Source: Acidovorax soli
Lineage (GTDB): Bacteria > Pseudomonadota > Gammaproteobacteria > Burkholderiales > Burkholderiaceae_C
Length of the DNA: 39,506 nucleotides
Direction of reading: 5' to 3'
NCBI RefSeq assembly: GCF_900107605.1
Contig: NZ_FNQJ01000030.1
Coordinates: forward strand, 1-39,506
Shown here: one piece after another, positions 16,141-24,926 of the stretch
Position numbering within the stretch: position 1 is the first letter of the stretch
Layout: every line of letters starts with the position of its first letter
The notes under the pieces: model-generated
What the model was told of the DNA's origin: nothing
The model's database searches: none
The model's input: only the letters and a program-made list of their open reading frames with translations
Made by a program: the position numbers and the translations under genes

Positions 16141-17601
16141 TTGAAAATCTTCCAGCGCGAGCAGCGCTCCCTGTTCGGCGAAATCCTCGACTGGATGCTC
16201 ACGCCGCTGCTGCTGCTGTGGCCCGTGAGCCTGGCGCTGACCTGGCTGGTGGCGCAGGGCCTGGCCAACAAGCCGTTTGACCGTGCGCTCGAATACAACG
16301 CCCATGCGCTGGCGCAGCTGGTGACGGTGCAGCACAGCAAGGTGCAGTTCAACCTGCCCCAGCCAGCCAGCGAGATCCTGCGCGCCGACGATTCCGACAT
16401 CGTTTACTACCAGGTGATGGGCCCCGGGCGCAAGCTGCTCTCGGGCGAACGCGATCTGCCGCAACCCGAAGACGACGACCGCCCCGCGCCCGGCGACGTG
16501 CGCCTGCGCGACGCCGAGTTGCGCGGCGTGGAGATCCGCGTGGCCTACATCTGGGTGCGCCTGCCGCTGCCCGATGCGCCGCTGGCCCTGGTGCAGGTGG
16601 CCGAAACGCGCGAAAAGCGCAGCGTGCTGGCCACCGAAATCATCAAGGGCGTGATGCTGCCGCAGTTCGTCATCCTGCCGCTGGCGGTGCTGCTGGTGTG
16701 GCTGGCGCTGGCGCGCGGCATCCAGCCGCTGAACCAGCTGGAGCAGCGCATCCGCGAGCGCAGCCCCGACGACCTCTCGCCGCTGGACGACCGCACCGTG
16801 CCGCTGGAAGTGGCGCCGCTGGTGTCGTCCGTCAACGACCTGCTCACGCGCCTGGGCGACTCGCTGGCCACGCAAAAGCGCTTTCTGGCCGACGCGGCCC
16901 ACCAGCTCAAGACACCGCTGGCGGGGCTGCGCATGCAGGCGGACCTGGCCCAGCGCGAGGGCACCAGCACCGAAGAGCTCAAGCGCTCGCTGCAGCAGAT
17001 TGGCCGCTCCAGCATCCGTGCCACGCACACCGTCAACCAGCTGCTGGCGCTGGCGCGTGCCGAGGGCAGCGGCGCGGGCATTGCCCGCGTGCCCTGCGAC
17101 CTGGCCCGCCTGACCATCGAGGTGGTGCGCGACTCGGTGCCGCGCGCGCTCGACAAGCAGATCGACCTGGGCTACGACGGAGCCCAGCCTGGCGCCCCCG
17201 GCGTCTGGGTGGATGGCAACCCCACCTTGCTCAAGGAGCTGGTGCGCAACCTGGTGGACAACGCCATCAACTACACCCCCTCCACCCCCGACAAGCCCGG
17301 CGTGGTCACTGCCCGCGTGCTGGCCGACACCTTTGGCCATGTGCTGCTGCTGCAGGTGGAAGACTCGGGGCCCGGCGTGCCCGAGTCCGAGCGCGAGCTG
17401 GTCTTCCAGCCCTTTTACCGGGCGCTGGGCAGCGAGGCCGACGGCTCGGGCCTGGGCCTGCCCATCGTGCTGGAGATCGCGCGCCAGCATGCGGCCGAGG
17501 TGCTGCTGGAAGATGCCCACCCGGGCCAGCAACCACCGGGCGCGCGGTTCACGGTGCGCTTTGCCGCGCGCTCGCCGGACGCCGATGCTCCGCAGGGCTG
17601 A
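16141..17601 (+). CDS. TctE-type sensor histidine kinase
   Basis: Membrane kinase partner of the response regulator. Two membrane segments (about 20-40 and 173-191) enclose a periplasmic sensor of the 2CSK_N type. A HAMP-like region follows, then the H-box with His254 (DAAHQLKTPLAGL), N-box (Asn374, LVDNAINYTP), DSGPG at 408-412 and GSGLGL at 435-440. All catalytic motifs are intact. I chose the TTG at 16141 (first residues KIFQREQRSLFGE) because it begins the conserved part; a TTG at 16105 in the same frame lies inside the palindromic repeat. No ATG is available. Phosphotransfer to Asp52 of the neighbouring regulator is expected. Confidence 0.92.
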   Translation: MKIFQREQRSLFGEILDWMLTPLLLLWPVSLALTWLVAQGLANKPFDRALEYNAHALAQLVTVQHSKVQFNLPQPASEILRADDSDIVYYQVMGPGRKLLSGERDLPQPEDDDRPAPGDVRLRDAELRGVEIRVAYIWVRLPLPDAPLALVQVAETREKRSVLATEIIKGVMLPQFVILPLAVLLVWLALARGIQPLNQLEQRIRERSPDDLSPLDDRTVPLEVAPLVSSVNDLLTRLGDSLATQKRFLADAAHQLKTPLAGLRMQADLAQREGTSTEELKRSLQQIGRSSIRATHTVNQLLALARAEGSGAGIARVPCDLARLTIEVVRDSVPRALDKQIDLGYDGAQPGAPGVWVDGNPTLLKELVRNLVDNAINYTPSTPDKPGVVTARVLADTFGHVLLLQVEDSGPGVPESERELVFQPFYRALGSEADGSGLGLPIVLEIARQHAAEVLLEDAHPGQQPPGARFTVRFAARSPDADAPQG

Positions 17602-17635
17602 GCCCGCCCGGGTACAGGCGGTGGGTTGCTGTTGA

Positions 17636-17681
17636 AACGGCAGCATGTAGCGCTTTGCTATAGAGCGCTGCAGCCGTTTTT
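17636..17681. terminator. Hairpin between convergent genes
   Basis: AACGGCAGC...TAGCGCT pairs imperfectly with AGCGCTGCAGCCGTT, followed by TTTTTCTT on the + strand. It lies between the kinase stop (17601) and the SPOR gene stop (17694) and can serve as terminator for the + strand unit. Confidence 0.55.
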
Positions 17682-17693
17682 CTTCCAATTGTC

Positions 17694-18350
17694 TCAGGGG
17701 CAGGCGCGCAGGGCCTTGTCGCCCAGGGCCTGGCGCAGCTGGGTTTCGGCCTGTGCGCGCGTGGCGCTGTCCAGGGCGGGCAGGCGCAGCGTGAAGCCCT
17801 GGGCCTCGGCCCGTTCCGCCACCACTTTGGCGGTGCGCACGCCCTGGCCGTTGAGTGTGGCCAGCGCCCGCTGGGCGGCTTCTTCTGTGCCAAAGCGGCC
17901 CAGCGACAGGCCCGGCTCCAGGGCGGGGTTGCCGGGGCGGTCAAAGGGCAGCTTGCGGGCGCGCAGCTCGGCGCGTTTCTTTTCCAGCGCCTCGTCGTCG
18001 GCAAAGCGGCCCATGTACACCATCCAGCGCCCGGCAATGGTGATGGGTTCCAGGCTCCAGCTGTCTTGCGGCAGGCCGGCGGCGGCGCTGCGCACGGCGT
18101 CGGCCTGGCGCGTGTTCAGCACACCGGCCTGCAGGCACACCGTGGCGGCCTCGGCAGGGGCCTCGCTGGCCACCGGGGCGGTGTCGCGGGCCGGCAGTAT
18201 GCGCAGCGTCTCGGGGCGGATCTGCTGCGCCAGGCGGTGGGGCTCGGACTGCTCGGCCGGCGCCAGCCCCCAGGTGCGCAGCCAGCCCTGCGACCAGGCG
18301 TAATAGCCGGTATTGGCCAGCAGCAGGACGATGGCGGCAAGGCGCAGCAT
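17694..18350 (-). CDS. SPOR-domain membrane protein
   Basis: 218-residue protein with an N-terminal membrane anchor (about 1-20, MLRLAAIVLLLANTGYYAWSQ) and a C-terminal part of SPOR type (about 105-180, with GRWMVYMGRFADDEAL and LSLGRFGTEEAAQRALATLNGQGV). SPOR domains bind peptidoglycan lacking stem peptides, often at division sites. Two single cysteines (72 and 217 region) might pair. It begins 12 bp after birA, so it is the third gene of the SET-birA-SPOR set. The role alongside a biotin ligase is unknown, though this adjacency is common in Burkholderiales to my knowledge. Confidence 0.82.
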   Translation of the reverse strand: MLRLAAIVLLLANTGYYAWSQGWLRTWGLAPAEQSEPHRLAQQIRPETLRILPARDTAPVASEAPAEAATVCLQAGVLNTRQADAVRSAAAGLPQDSWSLEPITIAGRWMVYMGRFADDEALEKKRAELRARKLPFDRPGNPALEPGLSLGRFGTEEAAQRALATLNGQGVRTAKVVAERAEAQGFTLRLPALDSATRAQAETQLRQALGDKALRACP

Positions 18351-18362
18351 GGGGCAGGTCCT

Positions 18363-19214
18363 TCAGGCGGGGGGCGCGGCCGTGGGCCGTACGCTGATTT
18401 CAGAGCTGGTGATGGCCTGCATGCCCTGCACGGTGTGCACCAGCAGCGCGCCATCTTCGGCCACGCCATGGGCCATCCCGGCCTGTCCGTCGCTGAGCGT
18501 CACTGCGCGGCCCTGCAGCACGTCGCGGGTGGCAAACCGGGCCTGCATGGGCGCGAAGCCATAGCCTTCGAACGACTGCAGCATGGCCACCAGCGGGGGC
18601 ACGATGCGCAGCAGCGCGGTGGGTGCATCCAGCCCCGGCTCCACCTCCTGCAGGCTGCCGGGCGCCATGCTCAGGCCCTCGGGGCTGCGCGGCAGCACGT
18701 TGATGCCGATGCCCACCACCACATAGCGGGCGCTGGCGGGGCGGGCTGCTGCAGCCGCCTGGGGGGTGACGAAACTTGCCGTCTCCACCAGGATGCCGCC
18801 GAGCTTGCGGTCGCCCGCAGCGCCGCCCAGCCAGAGGTCGTTGGGCCACTTGAGGCCCACGCGTGCCGGCTGCTCCACCTCCTGGGGGGGCGGCAAGGGC
18901 TGCAGGCTTTCGGCCACGCTCACCCCCACGGCCAGCGACAGGCCCGACCAGTCGGCCGGTGCCAGCGGGAGCCCCAGGGACATCATGAGCGAAGCCCCCA
19001 CGTCGCTTTGCCACACTCGCCCCAGCCGCCCGCGCCCTGCCGTCTGCTGCTCGGCCACCAGCAGGGTGGGCTCGCACTGGCCGGCGCGTGCGCGGCGCAT
19101 CAACTCGGTGTTGGTGGAGTCGATGCTGGGCAGCACCTCGACGGTAAAGCCGGGCAGCAGGGGCGCCACGGCCTCCCAGATGGCCTCGGCGGGCCAGCGG
19201 ATAGGTTGCTGCAT
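18363..19214 (-). CDS. birA: Biotin-[acetyl-CoA-carboxylase] ligase, monofunctional
   Basis: Activates biotin with ATP and attaches it to the biotin carboxyl carrier protein. Signature motifs: GRGRLGR (60-66) for biotinyl-AMP binding, KWPND (122-126) and KLGGILVE (137-144). There is no N-terminal DNA-binding HTH, so unlike the E. coli enzyme it should not repress biotin genes. The ATG at 19214 shares its A with the TGA of the SET gene (TGATG), implying translational coupling. A longer frame reaching 19361 lies wholly inside the SET gene and is rejected. 283 residues. Confidence 0.92.
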   Translation of the reverse strand: MQQPIRWPAEAIWEAVAPLLPGFTVEVLPSIDSTNTELMRRARAGQCEPTLLVAEQQTAGRGRLGRVWQSDVGASLMMSLGLPLAPADWSGLSLAVGVSVAESLQPLPPPQEVEQPARVGLKWPNDLWLGGAAGDRKLGGILVETASFVTPQAAAAARPASARYVVVGIGINVLPRSPEGLSMAPGSLQEVEPGLDAPTALLRIVPPLVAMLQSFEGYGFAPMQARFATRDVLQGRAVTLSDGQAGMAHGVAEDGALLVHTVQGMQAITSSEISVRPTAAPPA

Positions 19215-19798
19215 CACTGCGATGGCTTGCGCCGTGGTTTGGAGGCCGCCTTGGCTTTTTTGGACGCCGTTTTTGCCGGCTTGGACGGCGGCAACGGCAC
19301 CGGCGGCGCCCAGCCGCGCTTGGGTGCCAGCAGCGTGCCCCGGCAGTTCTTGCTGCCGCACCAGCAGGGGTATTCGGCCTTGAGCTTCTTTGTATAGCGC
19401 TCTTCGATGATCAGGCCGTAGTCGTAGTTCAGCTCTTCGCCGGCCTTGATGTTGCGCAGCGCCGTGATGAAAATGCGGCCGTCCCGCTCGTCGGCGTAGC
19501 AGTTGGGGTTGCAGCTGTGGTTGATCCAGCGCGAGGAGTTGCCGCCGAACTTGGCGTCGATCACATGGTCTTCATCCACATGGAAGTAGAACGTGTGGTT
19601 GGGTTGCAGGGGGTCGTGCGGGTGGCGGTCCTGCGCTTCCTGCCAGCCGATGACCTCGCCGGTGTACTCCACCAGCACCTCGCCCTCGGCAATGTCCTGC
19701 ACGGCAAACACGCCCTTGCCATGCACGCCCGAGCGCCGGGTCTGGATGCGGCGGCCCGGGGCAATGGGGGGGACGGCAGGCGATGCGGAGCGGGGCAT
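19214..19798 (-). CDS. SET-domain lysine methyltransferase-like protein
   Basis: 194 residues. The SET domain spans about 15-140, with GKGVFAVQDIAEGE, the cofactor-binding NHSCNPNC (93-100) and the catalytic-tyrosine segment ELNYDYG (122-128). A post-SET motif CWCGSKNC (145-152) with Cys100 can bind zinc, as in eukaryotic SET enzymes. The tail (170-194) is rich in Lys, Ala and Pro, resembling histone H1. It should methylate lysine in some protein using S-adenosylmethionine; the target is unknown. The ATG at 19798 begins the conserved region; upstream codons run through the alternating purine-pyrimidine tract. First gene of the unit with birA and the SPOR gene, divergent from topB. Confidence 0.88.
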   Translation of the reverse strand: MPRSASPAVPPIAPGRRIQTRRSGVHGKGVFAVQDIAEGEVLVEYTGEVIGWQEAQDRHPHDPLQPNHTFYFHVDEDHVIDAKFGGNSSRWINHSCNPNCYADERDGRIFITALRNIKAGEELNYDYGLIIEERYTKKLKAEYPCWCGSKNCRGTLLAPKRGWAPPVPLPPSKPAKTASKKAKAASKPRRKPSQ

Positions 19799-19822
19799 GG
19801 CAAAAACTCTGTTAACTTGATG

Positions 19823-19867
19823 GTGCACACAGGTGTGCGTGCGCGTGTATGCGTGTGCATGCGCGTG
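19823..19867. repeat. Alternating purine-pyrimidine (Z-DNA-prone) tract
   Basis: From 19833 to 19867 all 35 bases alternate strictly between purine and pyrimidine, mostly GT, GC and AT steps (for example TGTGCGTGCGCGTG). A further nine alternating bases lie at 19823-19831. It sits between the divergent SET and topB starts. Confidence 0.85.
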
Positions 19868-19929
19868 AGAGCCGAATTGTAGAAGCGCCCGCAGCCCGGG
19901 CAAGCCAAATGACAGGCGAGAGCCCCCAA

Positions 19930-22842
19930 ATGACCAAGACCCTGGTAATTGCAGAAAAACCCTCCGTCGCGCAAGACATCGTGCGCGCACTGACGCCCGT
20001 GGCCGGCAAGTTCGACAAGCACGAAGACCACTTCGAGAACGACCGCTATGTAGTCACCAGCGCCGTGGGCCACCTGGTGGAAATCCAGGCGCCCGAGCAG
20101 TTTGACGTGAAACGCGGCAAGTGGAGCTTTGCGCACCTGCCCGTGATCCCGCCGTTCTTTGACCTGAAGCCCGTGGACAAGACCAAGAGCCGCCTGAATG
20201 CGGTGGTCAAGCAGGCCAAGCGCAAGGACGTGACCGAGCTCATCAACGCCTGTGACGCGGGCCGCGAGGGCGAGCTGATCTTCCGCCTCATCGAGCAGTA
20301 CGCCGGTGGCAGCAAACCGCTGGGCAAACCCGTCAAGCGCCTGTGGCTGCAGTCCATGACGCCCCAGGCCATCCGCGATGGCTTCGAGGCCCTGCGCACC
20401 GAGCAGCAGATGGCCGGCCTGGCCAGCGCCGCGCGCAGCCGCTCCGAGGCCGACTGGCTGGTGGGCATCAACGGCACGCGCGCCATGACCGCGTTCAACT
20501 CGCGCGACGGCGGCTTCTTCCTGACCACCGTGGGCCGCGTGCAGACGCCCACTCTGTCGCTGGTGGTAGAGCGCGAAGAAAAAATCCGCAAGTTCGTGAG
20601 CCGCGACTACTGGGAAATCCACGCCACCTTCGGCGCCGAGGCGGGCGAGTACCCCGCCAAGTGGTTCGACCCCAAGTGGAAGAAAGGCGAGGATGTGGAA
20701 GCCCGCGCCGACCGCGTGTGGTCTGCCGCCGAAGCACAGGCCATCGCCAACGCCGTGCGCGGCCAGCAGGCCACGGTCACCGAAGAGAGCAAGCCCACCT
20801 CTCAGGCATCGCCGCTGCTGTTCGACCTGACCAGCCTGCAGCGCGAGGCCAACGGCAAGTTCGGCTTCTCTGCCAAGACCACGCTGGCCCTGGCGCAAAG
20901 CCTGTACGAGCGCCACAAGGCCCTGACCTACCCGCGTACCGACTCGCGCGCGCTGCCCGAAGACTATCTGCCGGTGGCCAAACAGACCTTCGAAATGCTG
21001 GCCGACAGCGGCATGCGGCATCTCGCGCCGCACGCGCTCACGGCACTGAACAACAACTACGTGCGCCCGTCCAGGCGCATCTTCGACAACAGCAAGGTGA
21101 GCGATCACTTTGCCATCATCCCCACCACGCAGGCGCCGTCGGGCCTCTCCGAGGCCGAGCAAAAGCTGTACGACCTGGTGGTGCGCCGCTTCATGGCCGT
21201 GTTCTTCCCGAGTGCCGAATACACCGTGACCACGCGCATCTCGACGGTGGCGCCCCACAGCTTCAAGACTGAGGGCAAGGTGCTGGTCAAGCCGGGTTGG
21301 CTGGCCATCTACGGCAAGGAAGCGGCCGATGAGGTGGAAGGCGGCAAGGACGGTGACAAGGGGCAGAACCTCGTGGCTGTGCAGCCCGGCGAGAAGGTCA
21401 ACACCCTGCAGGTGGACCCCAAGGGCCTCAAGACCAAGCCGCCCGCACGCTACTCCGAAGCCACGCTGCTCGGCGCCATGGAAAGCGCGGGCAAGCAGAT
21501 CGACGACGAAGAACTGCGCTCTGCCATGCAGGAAAAAGGCCTGGGCACCCCGGCCACGCGCGCGGCCATCATCGAAGGGCTGCTGACCGAAAAATACATG
21601 CTGCGCGAAGGCCGCGAGATCATTCCCACGGCCAAGGCCTTCCAGCTCATGACGCTGCTGCGCGGGCTGGAGGTGGAAGAACTCTGCCGCGCCGACCTGA
21701 CCGGCGAGTGGGAGTACAAGCTCTCGCAGATGGAAAAGGGCCAGCTCAGCCGCGAAGCCTTCATGGCCGAGATCGCCGCTATGACCGAGCGCATGGTGAA
21801 AAAGGCCAAGGAGTACGACCGCGACACCATCCCTGGCGACTACGCCACGCTCGAATCGCCTTGCCCTAACTGCGGCGGCGTGGTGAAGGAAAACTACCGC
21901 CGCTTTGCCTGCGTGGGCAAGCCAGGCGCGGAGCCCTGCGGCTTCAGCTTCGGCAAGTCGCCCGCAGGCCGCACGTTTGAAACCGCCGAAGCCAACGCCC
22001 TGCTGCGCGACAGGAAGATCGGCCCGCTAGAGGGCTTCCGCTCCAAGGCGGGCTGGCCCTTCACGTCCGAGATCGTCATCAAGTACGACGACGAGGCGCA
22101 CAACTACAAGCTCGAATTCGACTTTGGCGACGACAAGAAGGGCGAGGAATCCGGCGAGATCGTGGAGTTCGAAGACGCATCGCTGGGCGCCTGCCCCATC
22201 TGCGGATCGGAGGTGCACGAGCACGGCAGCAACTACGTGTGCAGCAAGGCCGTGCCCACCGCCGCGCAGCCCACGCCCAGCTGCACCTTCAAGAGCGGCA
22301 AGATCATCCTGCAGCAGCCCGTGGAGCGCGAGCAGATGACCAAGCTGCTGGAGACCGGCAAGACCGACCTGCTCGACAAGTTCGTGAGCATGCGCACGCG
22401 CCGCGCCTTCAAGGCCCACCTGGCGTGGGACAAGGAGGCGGGCAAGGTCAACTTCGAGTTTGCGCCCAGCAAGTTCCCGCCACGCAAGCCCGCCGCTGGC
22501 GCCTACGCGACCAAAACCGCAGGTGCCGCAGGCAAAACCGCCGCAGCCAAAAAGGCGCCCGCCAAGAAAGCTGCGGCCACCAAGACCGCTGCCGCCAAGA
22601 CACCCCGCAAGGCCGCCGCAGGCAAGGCGCCCAGCGCTGCCCTGGCCGCCGTGATCGGCGCCGAGCCCGTGGCCCGGCCCGAGGCCGTCAAGAAGATGTG
22701 GGAATACATCAAGGCCCACAACCTGCAGGACCCCAAGGACAAGCGCACCATCGTCGCCGACGACAAGCTGCGCGCCGTATTCGGCAAGGACAGCGCGGGC
22801 ATGTTCGAGCTGGCGGGCATCCTGGGCAATCACCTGGGCTGA
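19930..22842 (+). CDS. topB: DNA topoisomerase III with C-terminal SWIB domain
   Basis: Type IA topoisomerase that passes and decatenates single strands. Toprim domain: IAEKPSVAQDI (8-18) and DAGREGE (109-115). GRVQTPTLSLVVERE (203-216) and the active-site Tyr334 in LTYPRTDSR follow. Two Cys4 zinc modules occur at 645-670 and 755-785. Residues about 855-903 are a Lys/Ala/Pro linker like histone H1, then a SWIB/MDM2-type domain (about 905-970, RPEAVKKMWEYIKAHNLQDP, FGKDSAGMFELAGILGNHL). 970 residues is longer than E. coli TopB because of these additions, a layout known in betaproteobacteria. The ATG at 19930 begins the conserved Toprim; an in-frame ATG at 19909 is possible. Confidence 0.95.
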   Translation: MTKTLVIAEKPSVAQDIVRALTPVAGKFDKHEDHFENDRYVVTSAVGHLVEIQAPEQFDVKRGKWSFAHLPVIPPFFDLKPVDKTKSRLNAVVKQAKRKDVTELINACDAGREGELIFRLIEQYAGGSKPLGKPVKRLWLQSMTPQAIRDGFEALRTEQQMAGLASAARSRSEADWLVGINGTRAMTAFNSRDGGFFLTTVGRVQTPTLSLVVEREEKIRKFVSRDYWEIHATFGAEAGEYPAKWFDPKWKKGEDVEARADRVWSAAEAQAIANAVRGQQATVTEESKPTSQASPLLFDLTSLQREANGKFGFSAKTTLALAQSLYERHKALTYPRTDSRALPEDYLPVAKQTFEMLADSGMRHLAPHALTALNNNYVRPSRRIFDNSKVSDHFAIIPTTQAPSGLSEAEQKLYDLVVRRFMAVFFPSAEYTVTTRISTVAPHSFKTEGKVLVKPGWLAIYGKEAADEVEGGKDGDKGQNLVAVQPGEKVNTLQVDPKGLKTKPPARYSEATLLGAMESAGKQIDDEELRSAMQEKGLGTPATRAAIIEGLLTEKYMLREGREIIPTAKAFQLMTLLRGLEVEELCRADLTGEWEYKLSQMEKGQLSREAFMAEIAAMTERMVKKAKEYDRDTIPGDYATLESPCPNCGGVVKENYRRFACVGKPGAEPCGFSFGKSPAGRTFETAEANALLRDRKIGPLEGFRSKAGWPFTSEIVIKYDDEAHNYKLEFDFGDDKKGEESGEIVEFEDASLGACPICGSEVHEHGSNYVCSKAVPTAAQPTPSCTFKSGKIILQQPVEREQMTKLLETGKTDLLDKFVSMRTRRAFKAHLAWDKEAGKVNFEFAPSKFPPRKPAAGAYATKTAGAAGKTAAAKKAPAKKAAATKTAAAKTPRKAAAGKAPSAALAAVIGAEPVARPEAVKKMWEYIKAHNLQDPKDKRTIVADDKLRAVFGKDSAGMFELAGILGNHLG

Positions 22843-22935
22843 TGGGCAGGAGGTGGTGACAGAGCGGGCCATAGACTGTCACCCGCATGGGCTAAGCTGG
22901 ATCCACCTCCCGTCCACACACTCAAACCCCTGGCC

Positions 22936-23706
22936 ATGCAGCAGCAACTTTCCACGCTTTCCAGCAGCCCCACCCGCTCCCTGCCATTGACGGGCGCCAG
23001 CAATTTCCGCGACCTGGGCGGCTACACCGGCCACGGTGGGCAGCCGGTGAAGTGGCGCCGCCTTTTCCGCTCGGACCACCTGGCGGCACTCACGCCGCAA
23101 GACCAGGCCCTGCTGGCCGAGCTGGGCGTGGCCCGCGCGGTGGATTTTCGCGGCCAAGCCGAAAGCGCGGCCCATGCCTACGCCCTGCCCGGCGTGGCCC
23201 GGCACCCGCTGGCCATCGAACCCACCGTGGTGCAGCGCGCCCTGGAGCTGCAACGTGCTGGCCGCCAGCTCACTGCGCAAGACGCCGTGGCGCTGATGCA
23301 GGAGACGTATCGCGGCTTCGTGCACGACAACGCCCCGCGTTTTGCAGCGCTGTTTCGCCTGCTGCTGGCCAGCGACGCGCCCACCGTCTTCCATTGCACC
23401 GCCGGCAAGGACCGCACCGGCTTTGCCGCCGCCCTCATCCTGCTGGCCCTGGGCGTGCCGCGCGACGTGGTCATGCACGACTACCTGCTCACCAACGCGC
23501 TCTACCAGCGCCCGCCCGGCATGGGCAGCAACGCCCCCGAGGAGGTGCTGCGCGTGCTGTGGCGCGTGCAGGAAGAGTTTCTGGATGCGGCGCTCCACTC
23601 GGTGGACAGCGATTTTGGTGGCGTGCAGGCGTATCTGGTGGAGGTGCTGGGCGTGGATGCCGCCGCGCAGAAAGAGCTGGCGGGGCGGTATCTGCAGGCA
23701 GTGTGA
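22936..23706 (+). CDS. Tyrosine-protein phosphatase (Y_phosphatase3 family)
   Basis: Cytoplasmic Cys-dependent phosphatase of the IphP/MptpB-like group. The P-loop HCTAGKDRTG places nucleophile Cys154 and Arg160 in the CX5R pattern, with the Lys-Asp typical of this lipid/tyrosine-active family. The N-terminal NFRDLGGY (23-30) and FRSDHLAAL are also family marks. 256 residues is normal and no signal peptide is seen. It starts 93 bp after topB on the same strand. The substrate, phosphotyrosine protein or phosphoinositide, cannot be told from sequence. Confidence 0.9.
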   Translation: MQQQLSTLSSSPTRSLPLTGASNFRDLGGYTGHGGQPVKWRRLFRSDHLAALTPQDQALLAELGVARAVDFRGQAESAAHAYALPGVARHPLAIEPTVVQRALELQRAGRQLTAQDAVALMQETYRGFVHDNAPRFAALFRLLLASDAPTVFHCTAGKDRTGFAAALILLALGVPRDVVMHDYLLTNALYQRPPGMGSNAPEEVLRVLWRVQEEFLDAALHSVDSDFGGVQAYLVEVLGVDAAAQKELAGRYLQAV

Positions 23707-23948
23707 TGTGTGGCCATGGGCGTCGCCTGTCAGGCGCTGCCATGCACTTTTGAATTACCTGCGCTGAGGCTCTCGCAGCACAAAACTGGCCGTATCGCGT
23801 GTCACCTTGCCCTCGGGCGGGCAGAGTGCAGTGCGCAAGCACGGTGAATGCTTCATGGGGATGCGGTCGCGGCAGAATGGGTGGGCAGGCATCGGCTTCG
23901 CATTGCGGGGCTGCACGCCGTCACAAAAACCCCAAGGAGACACCCCCC

Positions 23949-24926
23949 ATGCTGCATCGCCGTCTTGTACTTTCCGTGGCCGCCGGCCTCGCCCTGGGCT
24001 GCGCCTCGCTGGCCCATGCGGCCTGGCCTGACAAGCCCATCAAGCTGATCGTTCCATTCCCGACCGGGCAGGCCACCGATATCTTTGCGCGCGCCCTGGC
24101 CGAGCAACTGGGCCAGCGCCTGGGGCAGAACGTGGTGGTCGAAAACAAGGCCGGGGCAGGCAGCAACATCGGCAGCGAGTTCGTGGTGCGCTCGACCCCC
24201 GATGGCTACACGCTGCTGGTGGCGGGCAGCGCGATGGCGGTGAACCAGACGCTCTACAAGAAGGTGTCGTTCGACCCCACCAAAGACCTGGTGGGCATTT
24301 CGCTGATTGCCAAGGTGCCACTGATCTTTCTGGCTACGCCGGGCTCGGGCATCACGTCGATGAAGCAGCTGGTGGAGCAGGCGCGCAAGGCGCCGGGCCG
24401 CCTCAACTATGCCAGCGCGGGCATTGGGGGCACGCAGCATCTGTCGGGCGAGATGATGAAGTCGCGCGCTGGCGTGTTCGTCACCCACATTCCCTACCGG
24501 GGCAGCGGCCCGGCGCAGGCGGATTTTCTGGGCGAGCAGGTGCCGCTCATGGTGGATTCGGTCACGGCCGCGCTGCCGCACATTCAGAGCAAGCGCGCGG
24601 TGCCGCTGGCCGTGACATCGGCGCAGCGCTCGTCGCAACTGCCCGAAGTGCCCACGGTGCGCGAGAGTGGCGTGCCCGAGTTCAAGGACTTCGAGGCCGT
24701 GGGCTGGCTGGGCTTGATGGCGCCCAGAGGCACACCGCCCGAGATCACCCAGCGCCTGAACCGCGAGGTGGTGGATCTGCTGCGTGGCGAGCCGCTGGCG
24801 CGCTTTATCCGGGATCGGGGTTCGGAGCCCGCACCCACCACGGGCGCCGAGTTGGATCGCTTCATCGCCAGCGAAATAAAGCAGTGGGGCGCCGCGGTGA
24901 AGGCGTCGGGTGCGTCGGTCGATTAG
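23949..24926 (+). CDS. Bug-family (TctC-like) periplasmic solute receptor
   Basis: 325-residue exported receptor. Signal peptide about 1-25 ([24 protein letters not shown]). Core marks: [32 protein letters not shown], and [22 protein letters not shown] lies before the ATG. It stands alone: no regulator, enzyme or membrane subunit is beside it, and the 242-bp gap upstream shows no gene I can support. The ligand is unknown. Confidence 0.9.
   Translation: MLHRRLVLSVAAGLALGCASLAHAAWPDKPIKLIVPFPTGQATDIFARALAEQLGQRLGQNVVVENKAGAGSNIGSEFVVRSTPDGYTLLVAGSAMAVNQTLYKKVSFDPTKDLVGISLIAKVPLIFLATPGSGITSMKQLVEQARKAPGRLNYASAGIGGTQHLSGEMMKSRAGVFVTHIPYRGSGPAQADFLGEQVPLMVDSVTAALPHIQSKRAVPLAVTSAQRSSQLPEVPTVRESGVPEFKDFEAVGWLGLMAPRGTPPEITQRLNREVVDLLRGEPLARFIRDRGSEPAPTTGAELDRFIASEIKQWGAAVKASGASVD

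Noticed and set aside
19214..19361. Longer N-terminus for the biotin ligase
   Set aside because: The added codons lie wholly inside the SET gene and precede the conserved protein; the ATG overlapping the SET stop fits better.
19561..21258. Long - strand frame opposite topB and joining the SET region
   Set aside because: Antisense to the topoisomerase core and lacks motifs.
23755..23943. Short - strand frame between the phosphatase and Bug genes, ending [17 protein letters not shown]
   Set aside because: Protein-like tail but no ribosome binding site and no recognised family; could be a gene remnant, not enough to list.
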